Of a stretch of DNA of 8,604 nt, positions 1 through 6,356 are shown one piece after another. Each line of letters begins with the position of its first letter. Within the stretch, counting starts at the first letter, position 1. A program made the position numbers and the translations under genes. The DNA lies in contig JAGQOI010000101.1 of assembly GCA_020427625.1 (NCBI GenBank), positions 1-8,604 of the forward strand. The letters are read 5' to 3'. The notes beneath the pieces are model-generated. The model saw only the letters and a list, made by a program, of their open reading frames with translations. It was not told where the DNA came from and did not search any database. The DNA comes from Phycisphaerales bacterium. GTDB taxonomy: Bacteria > Planctomycetota > Phycisphaerae > Phycisphaerales > SM1A02.

Positions 1-192
1 CGCCCGCGCCGCCGCGAAGCCGCCGCCTCCGGCCCGACATTGAGAAATCTGTCACGAAGTCAGGTGCAAATCGGGCGGCCGGGTCGATGGGGGGGCCTAT
101 GATGGCGTCGCCGAATCGGCTCCGAGGGTCAGTTCGAGGCGGAGTTCCGGTCATGGTGGCCGGTCTCGGACGGATCCGTTTCGAGAGACGCC
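1..192 (+). promoter_or_regulatory. Leader and probable promoter region of resB-ccsA
   Basis: No convincing gene ends or starts here. One frame reads through to a TGA at 41-43 and could be the last residues of a gene lying to the left, but a dozen codons cannot show that. TATGAT at 98-103 is a plausible -10 box. No good -35 hexamer sits 16-18 bp upstream, so the promoter call is weak. If it is used, transcription would start near 110 and leave a leader of about 80 nt containing the inverted repeat at 164-186. Confidence 0.4.
164..186 (+). repeat. Imperfect inverted repeat running into the resB ribosome-binding site
   Basis: The outer arms are TCTCG (164-168) and CGAGA (182-186). Between them lies ACGGATCCGT (170-179), a perfect 10-bp palindrome. 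The arms are offset by one base (1-nt versus 2-nt internal bulge). In RNA this could fold as 5 bp plus about 3 bp closing a GAUC loop, and the 3' arm overlaps GAGAG (183-187), the only Shine-Dalgarno-like sequence before the resB ATG. It could be a translational hairpin or a protein-binding palindrome. The arrangement is directly visible, but any function is inferred. Confidence 0.4.
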
Positions 193-2637
193 ATGTCCGA
201 TCGTCTGTCCTCCACCGACGTCGTGTCGACCCCGTCCCGCGGGCCGTTGACGTTGTTGCTCAACCTGTTCAGCAGCATCTGGTTGGGCATCACGTTGCTC
301 ACGCTGCTGTTCATCTACTCGTCGCTCGGCAGTGCCGTGCCGCCGCTGCGGCAGTTGCGCGTGTTCGACATGACCGAGTTCGAGTGGTTCCACTGGTGGC
401 CGTTCGACCTCCTCATCGCGCTCATCTGCATCAACCTCGTCGTCGCGACGCTCCGACGGATTCCGCTCACGATCCTCACGCTCGGCGTGTGGATGATCCA
501 CGGCGGCATCATCATCCTGTGTCTCGCGAGCGTCTGGTACTTCTCGACGAAGATCGAGGGCGACACGCCGGTCATCCGGCGTCAGGTGCGGATCACGACC
601 GCCGACGGTTCGACCGGCGCGCTGCCGGTCGTGCCGGGCACGATCACGACGGTCGGCGCCGGGCCGGGTCGCGTCTCGCTCCAGGTCGTCGACGTCGATC
701 CCAACTGGGTGCTCCCGGCCGGGAGTCGGTCCGGCACGGCGATGCGCGTGCTCGTCGACATTCAGACGGCGCAGGGCGGCTTCATGCGCCAGCTCGTCGC
801 GGGTCATCCGGACCTCAGCGAGGACATCGTGTCGACGGGCGATCCGAATCGGCCGCGGGCGCGGGCGATCAACGTCGTCGGCACGCCGCTCGTCGATCCG
901 ACGTTGCGCCTCGAACTCCAGTACGAGTCGCAGGACTGGGTCTACCTGATGGATTCCCGGGCGCTGTACATCCGCAAGGTGGGCACGACGGCGTGGCATG
1001 AGCGTCCGATCCACGGGTTGCCGCGGTATCACGATCGCGTCGCGTCTTCGGACGACGTCTGGGCCGACGGTGCCGCGCCGCTGCCGCGCCCGTTGCGGAT
1101 CGAGATCCCGCCCGCGGGCGTCGACGACCCTGCGCCGGGCGTCACGTTCGGCGTCTCGGGGTATCTGCGGTACGCGACGATGCAGTCGCAGTACCAGCGT
1201 GGGGATGCGCAGTCCGCGCCGCTCAACCCGATCGTCGATCTCACGCTCTCGGCGCCGATGATGACCCGGCCGTACCAGTTGGCCGCGTTCGACCCGGTCT
1301 CGCGGACGGCGGAGGGCGGCGCGCTGGAGTTCCGCTGGGTGAACAGCATCGCCGAACGCGAGCGGGCGCTCGTCCGCCGCGCGCCGGAGTTGCAGATCGC
1401 GGTCCCGGAGGCCGGCGTCGACGTCGTCGTGCCCGTCGAGCTGCTCACCGGCGGCGCCCCGGAGGCGCCGTTCGTGCCCGTACCCGGAGCCGACTACGAG
1501 TATCGCGTCGAATCGCTCCAGGACGCCATGGAAGTGCAGCCCGGCCAGTTCGTCTGGCTCGCGATCGTCGAGTTCCGGCGCGGCGACACGCGGTTTCGGC
1601 GCTGGGTGTTCAGCGAGCCGTCCCTCAATCGCGACTTCCCGGTCGATGCGCCGGGCGGCGACATGCACGGTGCCGCGGCGGCGCCGGATGAGGGCCTGGT
1701 CACGACCTACCGGCCGGGCAATCAGCCGGCGATGGTCACGGTCATCGCGGGACCGACGGACGCGGACCTCGGCATCGCCGCGGGCACGCCGGACGGCGGC
1801 GACGCGGTGTGGACGGATGCGACGATCGGCACGCCGGTGCCGGTCGGCGGCAACGCGGCGTTGACGGTGACCATCAACCGGTTTGCCGCGTACACCCGCG
1901 AAATCACGCGTCCGCTCATCGTTCCGGTCGAGCAGCGCAACAAGGACGTCGGCGTGCAGTTGTCGATGATCCAGGTGCAGGTGCCGACCTCGTCGGGCAC
2001 GACTTCGACGTGGCTCAACTACAACCACTACGCGTTCGAGGACGCGAACCACAACCTGCGCCGGTACGCCTTCCGCCCGCGCGTCGTGCGGCTGCCGGAC
2101 GGCACGCAGTACGAGTTGCTCTTCTCCCGCGAGCGTCTGCCGCTGCCGGCGCCGGTGGCGCTGGATGATTTCCGGGTGACCTCGCATGTCGGCGGGTTCA
2201 CGGGCGAGATCTCGAGCATCCGCGACTGGACGAGCATGGTGACGTTCGAGACCGACCGCGGCTGGACACCGCCGGTGCCCGTGAGCATGAACGCGCCCGC
2301 GACGCACAAGGGCTTCTCCTTCTTCCAGGCGCAATGGGATCCGCCCGACGAGCCGCGGTTCGAGGGCGATCCCGGTTCGCGCGGCCTGAACTACACGGTG
2401 CTCGGCGTCGGCAACCGCAACGGCGTCGTGCTCCAGCTCGTCGGGTGCTGCATCGCGGTGTTCGGCATGTTCTGGGCGTTCTACGTGAAGCCCATCATCA
2501 AGCGTCGGCGTCAGCAGCGGGTCTACGCCTCGGTTCGCGCGGGCGGCGGCGCGTCGGGTCGCGGCGCGAACGGCATGCTCGATGCGCCGGTCGCGGGACG
2601 GGCGCTGCGGTCGGCGTCGGTGGAGGACGAAGCATGA
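193..2637 (+). CDS. resB: Cytochrome c biogenesis protein ResB (Ccs1/CcsB), System II
   Basis: This is the 814-residue ResB half of the System II cytochrome c synthase. With CcsA it moves haem across the cytoplasmic membrane and holds it for attachment to apocytochrome CXXCH sites. Membrane segments lie near residues 19-43, 68-87, 92-116 and 744-764, the ResB pattern of three early helices and one late one. H103 in the third helix (motif IHGGII) matches the channel histidine TM-His1. Typical C-terminal ResB features are HKG at 705-707, FQAQWD at 711-716 and a basic cytoplasmic tail from 771. The extracytoplasmic loop between helices 3 and 4 is about 625 residues, longer than I expect for many ResB proteins. 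The start is the first ATG in the frame, 5 nt after a weak GAGAG. The stop overlaps the ccsA start. The family call is firm, and the role of the extra loop sequence is unknown. Confidence 0.93.
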   Translation: MSDRLSSTDVVSTPSRGPLTLLLNLFSSIWLGITLLTLLFIYSSLGSAVPPLRQLRVFDMTEFEWFHWWPFDLLIALICINLVVATLRRIPLTILTLGVWMIHGGIIILCLASVWYFSTKIEGDTPVIRRQVRITTADGSTGALPVVPGTITTVGAGPGRVSLQVVDVDPNWVLPAGSRSGTAMRVLVDIQTAQGGFMRQLVAGHPDLSEDIVSTGDPNRPRARAINVVGTPLVDPTLRLELQYESQDWVYLMDSRALYIRKVGTTAWHERPIHGLPRYHDRVASSDDVWADGAAPLPRPLRIEIPPAGVDDPAPGVTFGVSGYLRYATMQSQYQRGDAQSAPLNPIVDLTLSAPMMTRPYQLAAFDPVSRTAEGGALEFRWVNSIAERERALVRRAPELQIAVPEAGVDVVVPVELLTGGAPEAPFVPVPGADYEYRVESLQDAMEVQPGQFVWLAIVEFRRGDTRFRRWVFSEPSLNRDFPVDAPGGDMHGAAAAPDEGLVTTYRPGNQPAMVTVIAGPTDADLGIAAGTPDGGDAVWTDATIGTPVPVGGNAALTVTINRFAAYTREITRPLIVPVEQRNKDVGVQLSMIQVQVPTSSGTTSTWLNYNHYAFEDANHNLRRYAFRPRVVRLPDGTQYELLFSRERLPLPAPVALDDFRVTSHVGGFTGEISSIRDWTSMVTFETDRGWTPPVPVSMNAPATHKGFSFFQAQWDPPDEPRFEGDPGSRGLNYTVLGVGNRNGVVLQLVGCCIAVFGMFWAFYVKPIIKRRRQQRVYASVRAGGGASGRGANGMLDAPVAGRALRSASVEDEA
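2622..2637 (+). promoter_or_regulatory. ccsA ribosome-binding site and ATGA stop-start overlap
   Basis: GGAGG at 2622-2626, inside the last codons of resB, lies 7 nt before the ATG at 2634. This ATG shares bases with the resB TGA (2635-2637). The spacing fixes the ccsA start even though the reading frame stays open upstream, and it suggests translational coupling that would keep the two subunits at similar levels. Confidence 0.8.
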
Positions 2638-4364
2638 AGCAGGTGACCCGGCGGTTCGGATTCGGTCTGCTCGCGATGATCGTCGCGACGGTGACGGCGC
2701 TGGCGGCGACGCCGACGCTGCAGGCCGCCTCGGACGACTCGTCCTTCGCCGCGGCGGTGGACCTCGAGCCCTTCGGGCGCATGGCGGTCTTCACGGACGG
2801 GCGTCTGAAGTCGTTCGCGTCGCACGCGAGCGCAATGATGCAGTTCGTGTCGGGTTCGCGGCGGATCGACGGGCACGCGCCGGGGTTCACGTACCTCGAC
2901 CTCCTGTTCCGTCCCGCCGCGTACGCGGACGTCGCGATCATCTTCGTCAAGAAGAAGCCGATCCGCGCCGAGCTCGTGCAGGCGATGCGCAACTCGGCGA
3001 TGTTCATGCGCTCGTCCGACGCGGAGGCCGAGCTCGAGCGCTTCTTGGACACGGGTCTCATCCGGGCGTCGTGGCTGACGGATCCGACCGTCGCCGAGTT
3101 GCGGGCGCGCCTGAGCCGCGATCTCATGCGCTACGCCAAGCCGATGGGCGAGATCGACACCGCGCTTGCCGTGAACGATCCCCGCGTGCTCGGCCAGGCG
3201 TTGCGGCTGCTGCCGCCGGCGGACGAGTCGGTGCAGTCGCCGTGGCGGGCGATCGCAGACGCGTCTCGTCCGGAGATCGCCGGGTCGTACGGACCGAAGG
3301 CGGCGCTCGTGCAGGAGGTCGGTCGCCAGTGGGAGGCGTTGCGGGCGGCGTGGGCGGCGCAGGATGCCGCGGGCGTGAACGCGGCGGCGGCGATCCTCGT
3401 CGACCGTCTGCCCGAGCTCGCGCCCGCGATCTACCCGGACCAGTCGCGCCTGGGGTGGGAGAGCTGGTACTTCCGCAGCGCGAACATGACGTGGGTGTGG
3501 ATCGTCTACGTGTTCAGCGCGATCTTCTTCGTGATGGCGACGGCGTATCGCTGGCGCTGGGCGTGGCTGGTCGGGCTGGGGATCTTCCTCGCGGCGTTCG
3601 GTCTGCACACGTTCGCGCTGGGTCTGCGCTGGTACGTCTCGGGCCGGTGGCCGAACTCGAACATGTTCGAGGCGGTGACGACGGCGGCGTGGTTCGGCGG
3701 GTGTCTCGCGCTGGTGCTGGAGGTCGGACTGCGCCGGACGCCGATGCGGAGCATGTTCGGTCTCGGCAGCGCGGTCGCCTCCATGACCGCCCTCATGGCC
3801 GCGTACTACCTGCCGCTCCAGTTGAACCCGAACATCGGCAACATGATGCCGGTGCTGCACGACGTCTGGCTGTACATCCACACGAACGTGATCATCTTCT
3901 CGTACTGCCTGATCTTCATGGCGGCGGTGGTCGCGGCGGCGTACCTCGTGTACCGGATCTTCGGCGGCGATCGCGAGTACGCCCGGGTGGGCGGCGCGGG
4001 TTCGTTCATGTCGATCCGGCCCGACGGCTCGACCTATCTCGAGGCGAACCGATCCTCGCTGGGCGTGGTGCTCGACGGCGCGACGATGGTGCTCATGGAA
4101 CTTTCGTTCATCATGCTCTGGACGGGACTCGTCATGGGCGCGATCTGGGCGGACCATTCGTGGGGACGGCCGTGGGGATGGGACCCCAAGGAGGTCTTCG
4201 CGCTGAACACGTTCCTCGTGTTCGCGATCCTCGTGCACGTCCGCATGAAGGTGAAGGACAAGGGCCTGTGGACCGCGCTGCTCGCCCTGTTCGGCGCGGT
4301 GGTGATGCTGTTCAACTGGATCTTCATCAACTTCTACATCAGCGGCCTGCACAGCTACGCGTGA
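2634..4364 (+). CDS. ccsA: Cytochrome c biogenesis protein CcsA (ResC) with N-terminal extracytoplasmic domain
   Basis: This 576-residue protein is the haem-handling partner of ResB in System II. The WWD haem-binding motif is WGRPWGWDPKE at 510-520. Histidines fit the known CcsBA channel: H416 (WLYIH) as external P-His1, H535 (VHVR) as TM-His2 and H573 in the C-terminal GLHSYA as P-His2. The 38-residue spacing between the last two is close to that recalled for Helicobacter CcsBA. Residues 1-32 look like a signal peptide or anchor, followed by a roughly 250-residue extracytoplasmic region, then about eight membrane helices from residue 285. The extra region has the VFTDGRLKSF pattern (52-61) and resembles the linker between the two halves of fused CcsBA proteins. 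The frame is open 300 nt further upstream, but the ATG at 2634 has a good GGAGG, a signal-like start and the ATGA overlap with resB. Its last 10 bp overlap the convergent gene. Confidence 0.93.
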   Translation: MKQVTRRFGFGLLAMIVATVTALAATPTLQAASDDSSFAAAVDLEPFGRMAVFTDGRLKSFASHASAMMQFVSGSRRIDGHAPGFTYLDLLFRPAAYADVAIIFVKKKPIRAELVQAMRNSAMFMRSSDAEAELERFLDTGLIRASWLTDPTVAELRARLSRDLMRYAKPMGEIDTALAVNDPRVLGQALRLLPPADESVQSPWRAIADASRPEIAGSYGPKAALVQEVGRQWEALRAAWAAQDAAGVNAAAAILVDRLPELAPAIYPDQSRLGWESWYFRSANMTWVWIVYVFSAIFFVMATAYRWRWAWLVGLGIFLAAFGLHTFALGLRWYVSGRWPNSNMFEAVTTAAWFGGCLALVLEVGLRRTPMRSMFGLGSAVASMTALMAAYYLPLQLNPNIGNMMPVLHDVWLYIHTNVIIFSYCLIFMAAVVAAAYLVYRIFGGDREYARVGGAGSFMSIRPDGSTYLEANRSSLGVVLDGATMVLMELSFIMLWTGLVMGAIWADHSWGRPWGWDPKEVFALNTFLVFAILVHVRMKVKDKGLWTALLALFGAVVMLFNWIFINFYISGLHSYA

Positions 4365-5524
4365 GGCGCCGCCGGGCCGCCGGTCGACGACGACTCCGCC
4401 GCCCGTTCACGGTTCAGCCCGCCGTAGGTCGCGTAGAGCAGCAGGAAGGCGAGCGGCCCGGCGAGGAGCCAGGTCGTGCCGTGGATGAAGCCGAGTTCGT
4501 AGACCGGCGCGCACACCAGGATGATCATCGCGAACCGCGCGTACGTGTGACGCCGGCGCCGCAATCGACGCCAGGGTCCGATGAACAGCAGCACGTACGC
4601 GGGAAAGACCAGGCCGTAGAAGACGAGCATCCGCAGGTAGAGGTCGATGCCCGCGCGGCCGGGATCGTCGAACACCCGCGCGATGAACACGACCGGAATC
4701 GCCAGCACCGCGAGCAGCGCGAGCGCCGTCGGCGACACCGCCGGTGCCGCGTGCTCGTCGCCCGTGGCCCGCAGTTCCCGCAGGTGCGCCCCGACGGTGA
4801 ACGTCGACTGGACGAGCAGGTGCGTGAACACGACGCCCGGCAGCGAGATCACGCCGGCGTAGGCGGCCGTGAACAGCAGCATCACGGCGAACGTCGCGCC
4901 GAAGATGCCGAAGGCGTGACGTGACGGCGCGGCCTGCCGGGCGCGATGGAACGTGAGGTCGAGGTACGGGCACAGCAGGAACCCGAAGATCACCGTCGGC
5001 GCCAGCCAGAGCAGGGCCTCGCCGCCGTGGGTCGGCCAGGTCCGCGCCCCGAGCTCGTCGACGCCGAACCACAGGAACGCACCGAGCGACATGAGCCAGG
5101 CGCCGGCGCCGAGCCACGGCCAGGCCCGCTGCGGCGCGCGGCTCAGGGCGAGCCCGACGCCGAAGATGCCCAGCGCGAGCGCCGGCCCGATCCAGTCCGG
5201 CGTCGGCAGCGACGCGTCGAGACCCGGCAGCGGCAGCGTCCAACGCATCGCCAGGAACGGAATGAAGAACATGTGGTACGCGATCGTCACGACGCTGAAC
5301 CAGCGCATCGCGGCGAGGTGACGACGCACCATGCCGAGACTCGCGTCGCGGGTCAGCACGTAGCCGAGCGCGGCACAGCCGAGGACGTTCGGCGCGGCGA
5401 ACACGAGCAGGCCCGGCCAGCCGTAGCGATCGAGCATGATGATCGGCAGGAACATGCCGATGCACCATGTCCAACTGCTGGCGCAGTAGAGACCCCAGCC
5501 GATCGTGCGGATCAGGTCAGACAC
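4355..5524 (-). CDS. Polytopic membrane protein of unknown function
   Basis: I cannot name this 389-residue protein. It is strongly hydrophobic, with about 11-12 likely membrane segments (roughly 10-30, 36-57, 75-95, 112-128, 134-155, 168-188, 206-228, 230-247, 266-284, 297-317, 330-347, 350-368). Distinctive motifs are SWTWCIGMFLP (17-27), FAAPNVLG (42-49) and LLCPYLDLTFHRA (183-195). The first pair, a tryptophan-rich opening helix broken by a proline and followed by a PN motif, faintly recalls sodium:solute symporter/LeuT-fold transporters, but this is only an impression. The tail from about 370 is polar. The start is GTG at 5524. Later ATG codons would remove part or all of the first helix. 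No clear Shine-Dalgarno is visible, and a weak TACACT lies 7 nt upstream. It follows the DUF4442 gene by 45 bp on the same strand and ends by overlapping ccsA in convergent orientation. Confidence 0.8.
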   Translation of the reverse strand: MSDLIRTIGWGLYCASSWTWCIGMFLPIIMLDRYGWPGLLVFAAPNVLGCAALGYVLTRDASLGMVRRHLAAMRWFSVVTIAYHMFFIPFLAMRWTLPLPGLDASLPTPDWIGPALALGIFGVGLALSRAPQRAWPWLGAGAWLMSLGAFLWFGVDELGARTWPTHGGEALLWLAPTVIFGFLLCPYLDLTFHRARQAAPSRHAFGIFGATFAVMLLFTAAYAGVISLPGVVFTHLLVQSTFTVGAHLRELRATGDEHAAPAVSPTALALLAVLAIPVVFIARVFDDPGRAGIDLYLRMLVFYGLVFPAYVLLFIGPWRRLRRRRHTYARFAMIILVCAPVYELGFIHGTTWLLAGPLAFLLLYATYGGLNRERAAESSSTGGPAAPHA

Positions 5525-5569
5525 GGTTCGGAGTGTACCGGGTGCGGGAAACCGGAGCGAGGCGACCGG

Positions 5570-6184
5570 TCAGTCGGCGTCGTCGGACTCGACGTCCCGG
5601 CCGCGCCGACGCGCGGCCTTCTCGCGGATGTGCGACTTCGGCGTGCAGTGGAACGTGATCGTGCATCGTCCGACGCGGAGTTCCTTCCCGCGCTTGTGGA
5701 GTTGCTGTCGCACTTCCATCTCGAGATCGATGTTGAACTCGTCGCCGCTCGTCATCTTGTCGCGCACGTCCTCGCTGTTGACGACGTGATACACGGCGGG
5801 TCCGCGGCAGGGACGGAGGAACCGGTACTTCATCTCCTTGCAGACGACGACGTAGTTGTCGCCGCACTCGGAGAAGAGGAAGAGTCCGGCCGCGACCTCG
5901 GAGTTGCCGAGCAGGGCCGCGCCGGCCATCGCGTTGTACCAGTTGCGGTTGAATCGTCGGAACGGCAGGACGGCGCTGAACTTGTTCGAGTCGAGGCGCT
6001 TCATCGTGATGCCCGACCGGAAGGCGTAGGGCAGCCAGATGAGCGAGCACAGCTTCTGCCAGAAGGCGTTGCGCGTGCTCAGACGACTCACGAACGCCTC
6101 GCAACGCTGGACGAGCGTCCGCTTCCGCGGCGGCGCGCCGAGTCCGGCGGTCGGCAGACTGGGATCCAGCTTGGCAGTCGACAC
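5570..6184 (-). CDS. DUF4442 / PaaI-like hotdog-fold protein, putative acyl-CoA thioesterase
   Basis: This 204-residue cytoplasmic protein resembles the DUF4442 branch of the hotdog fold. The core runs from about 60 to 180. The central helix is at about 84-105 (NAMAGAALLGNSEVAAGLF), where E96 is in the position of the acidic residue often seen in hotdog thioesterases. It is followed by strands at 110-135 (YVVVCKEMKYRFLRP) and 168-180. An N-terminal extension of about 55 residues contains aromatic and basic residues that could touch the membrane. The C-terminal tail from about 188 is highly charged, first basic and then acidic. The start is GTG at 6184, supported by GAGGG at 6196-6192 with 7-nt spacing. 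The next Met (residue 61) would cut into the fold. The substrate is unknown. DUF4442 proteins are not always proven enzymes, so thioesterase activity is a family-based inference. It is probably co-transcribed with the downstream membrane protein. Confidence 0.77.
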   Translation of the reverse strand: MSTAKLDPSLPTAGLGAPPRKRTLVQRCEAFVSRLSTRNAFWQKLCSLIWLPYAFRSGITMKRLDSNKFSAVLPFRRFNRNWYNAMAGAALLGNSEVAAGLFLFSECGDNYVVVCKEMKYRFLRPCRGPAVYHVVNSEDVRDKMTSGDEFNIDLEMEVRQQLHKRGKELRVGRCTITFHCTPKSHIREKAARRRGRDVESDDAD

Positions 6185-6218
6185 GGGCTCGCCCTCGTGG
6201 GGGACCGGCAGGCGAAGG

Positions 6219-6250
6219 GATCGGCCGCCGACACTCGGGCGCGGCCGATC
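6219..6250. repeat. Perfect 10-bp inverted repeat with nested arm, candidate operator or leader hairpin
   Basis: GATCGGCCGC (6219-6228) is matched exactly by GCGGCCGATC (6241-6250). The half-sites are 22 bp apart centre to centre, close to two helical turns. Inside, CCGA (6228-6231) and TCGG (6235-6238) pair around CAC, so the single strand could fold into a longer hairpin with a small bulge. It sits immediately upstream of the ggt -10 box and would be at the 5' end of a minus-strand transcript. No T-run follows, so it is not a typical terminator. Confidence 0.6.
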
Positions 6251-6345
6251 GAAGGACCTATGCTAGGGAATCCCCCGGACGGGTTCCAGCCCGACCGGTT
6301 TTCCATTCCATGCCGCTCGGCGGCCTCCCGTCGATCGGACCTTCC

Positions 6346-6349
6346 GGAG
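6346..6349 (+). promoter_or_regulatory. ggt ribosome-binding site
   Basis: GGAG lies 7 nt before the ATG at 6357. It supports this start, which also gives the signal sequence, over the out-of-frame ATG at 6310. Confidence 0.7.
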
Positions 6350-6356
6350 ACCCGCG

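Larger units (their letters stand above)
6185..6356. promoter_or_regulatory. Divergent intergenic region between the DUF4442 gene and ggt
   Basis: The two genes point away from each other across 172 bp, so both promoters should lie here. On the plus strand TATGCT (6259-6264) is a plausible -10 box for ggt, giving a leader of about 85 nt. No good -35 is visible. On the minus strand TAGCAT (6265-6260) overlaps it and could be the -10 for the DUF4442 gene, though it is weaker. A perfect inverted repeat (6219-6250) lies next to these boxes. The ggt leader also contains a small CGGG/CCCG hairpin near 6280-6293. Confidence 0.45.

Noticed and set aside
40..70. TTGAGA at 40-45 as a -35 box
   Set aside because: No acceptable -10 hexamer follows at 16-18 bp, and it is too far from TATGAT at 98-103.
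87..1001. 304-residue plus-strand open frame starting before resB
   Set aside because: It is Arg/His-rich and overlaps the membrane-helix region of resB in another frame, with no domain or ribosome-binding support.
151..2334. 727-residue open frame on the minus strand inside resB
   Set aside because: It is an Arg/Asp/His-rich low-complexity translation with no motifs, produced by the reverse strand of a GC-rich gene. The plus-strand resB has clear family features.
2334..2633. Longer ccsA start 100 codons upstream
   Set aside because: It would lie entirely inside resB, is Arg-rich, and would place the signal sequence in mid-protein. The ATG at 2634 has GGAGG and the ATGA overlap.
2523..4352. 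609-residue minus-strand open frame opposite ccsA
   Set aside because: It has the same shadow composition and no recognisable domain, and it lies fully opposite a well-supported gene.
2582..4924. 780-residue plus-strand open frame across ccsA and the next gene
   Set aside because: It is Arg/Gly-rich and out of frame with ccsA. It passes through the convergent gene boundary, which a real gene would not be expected to do.
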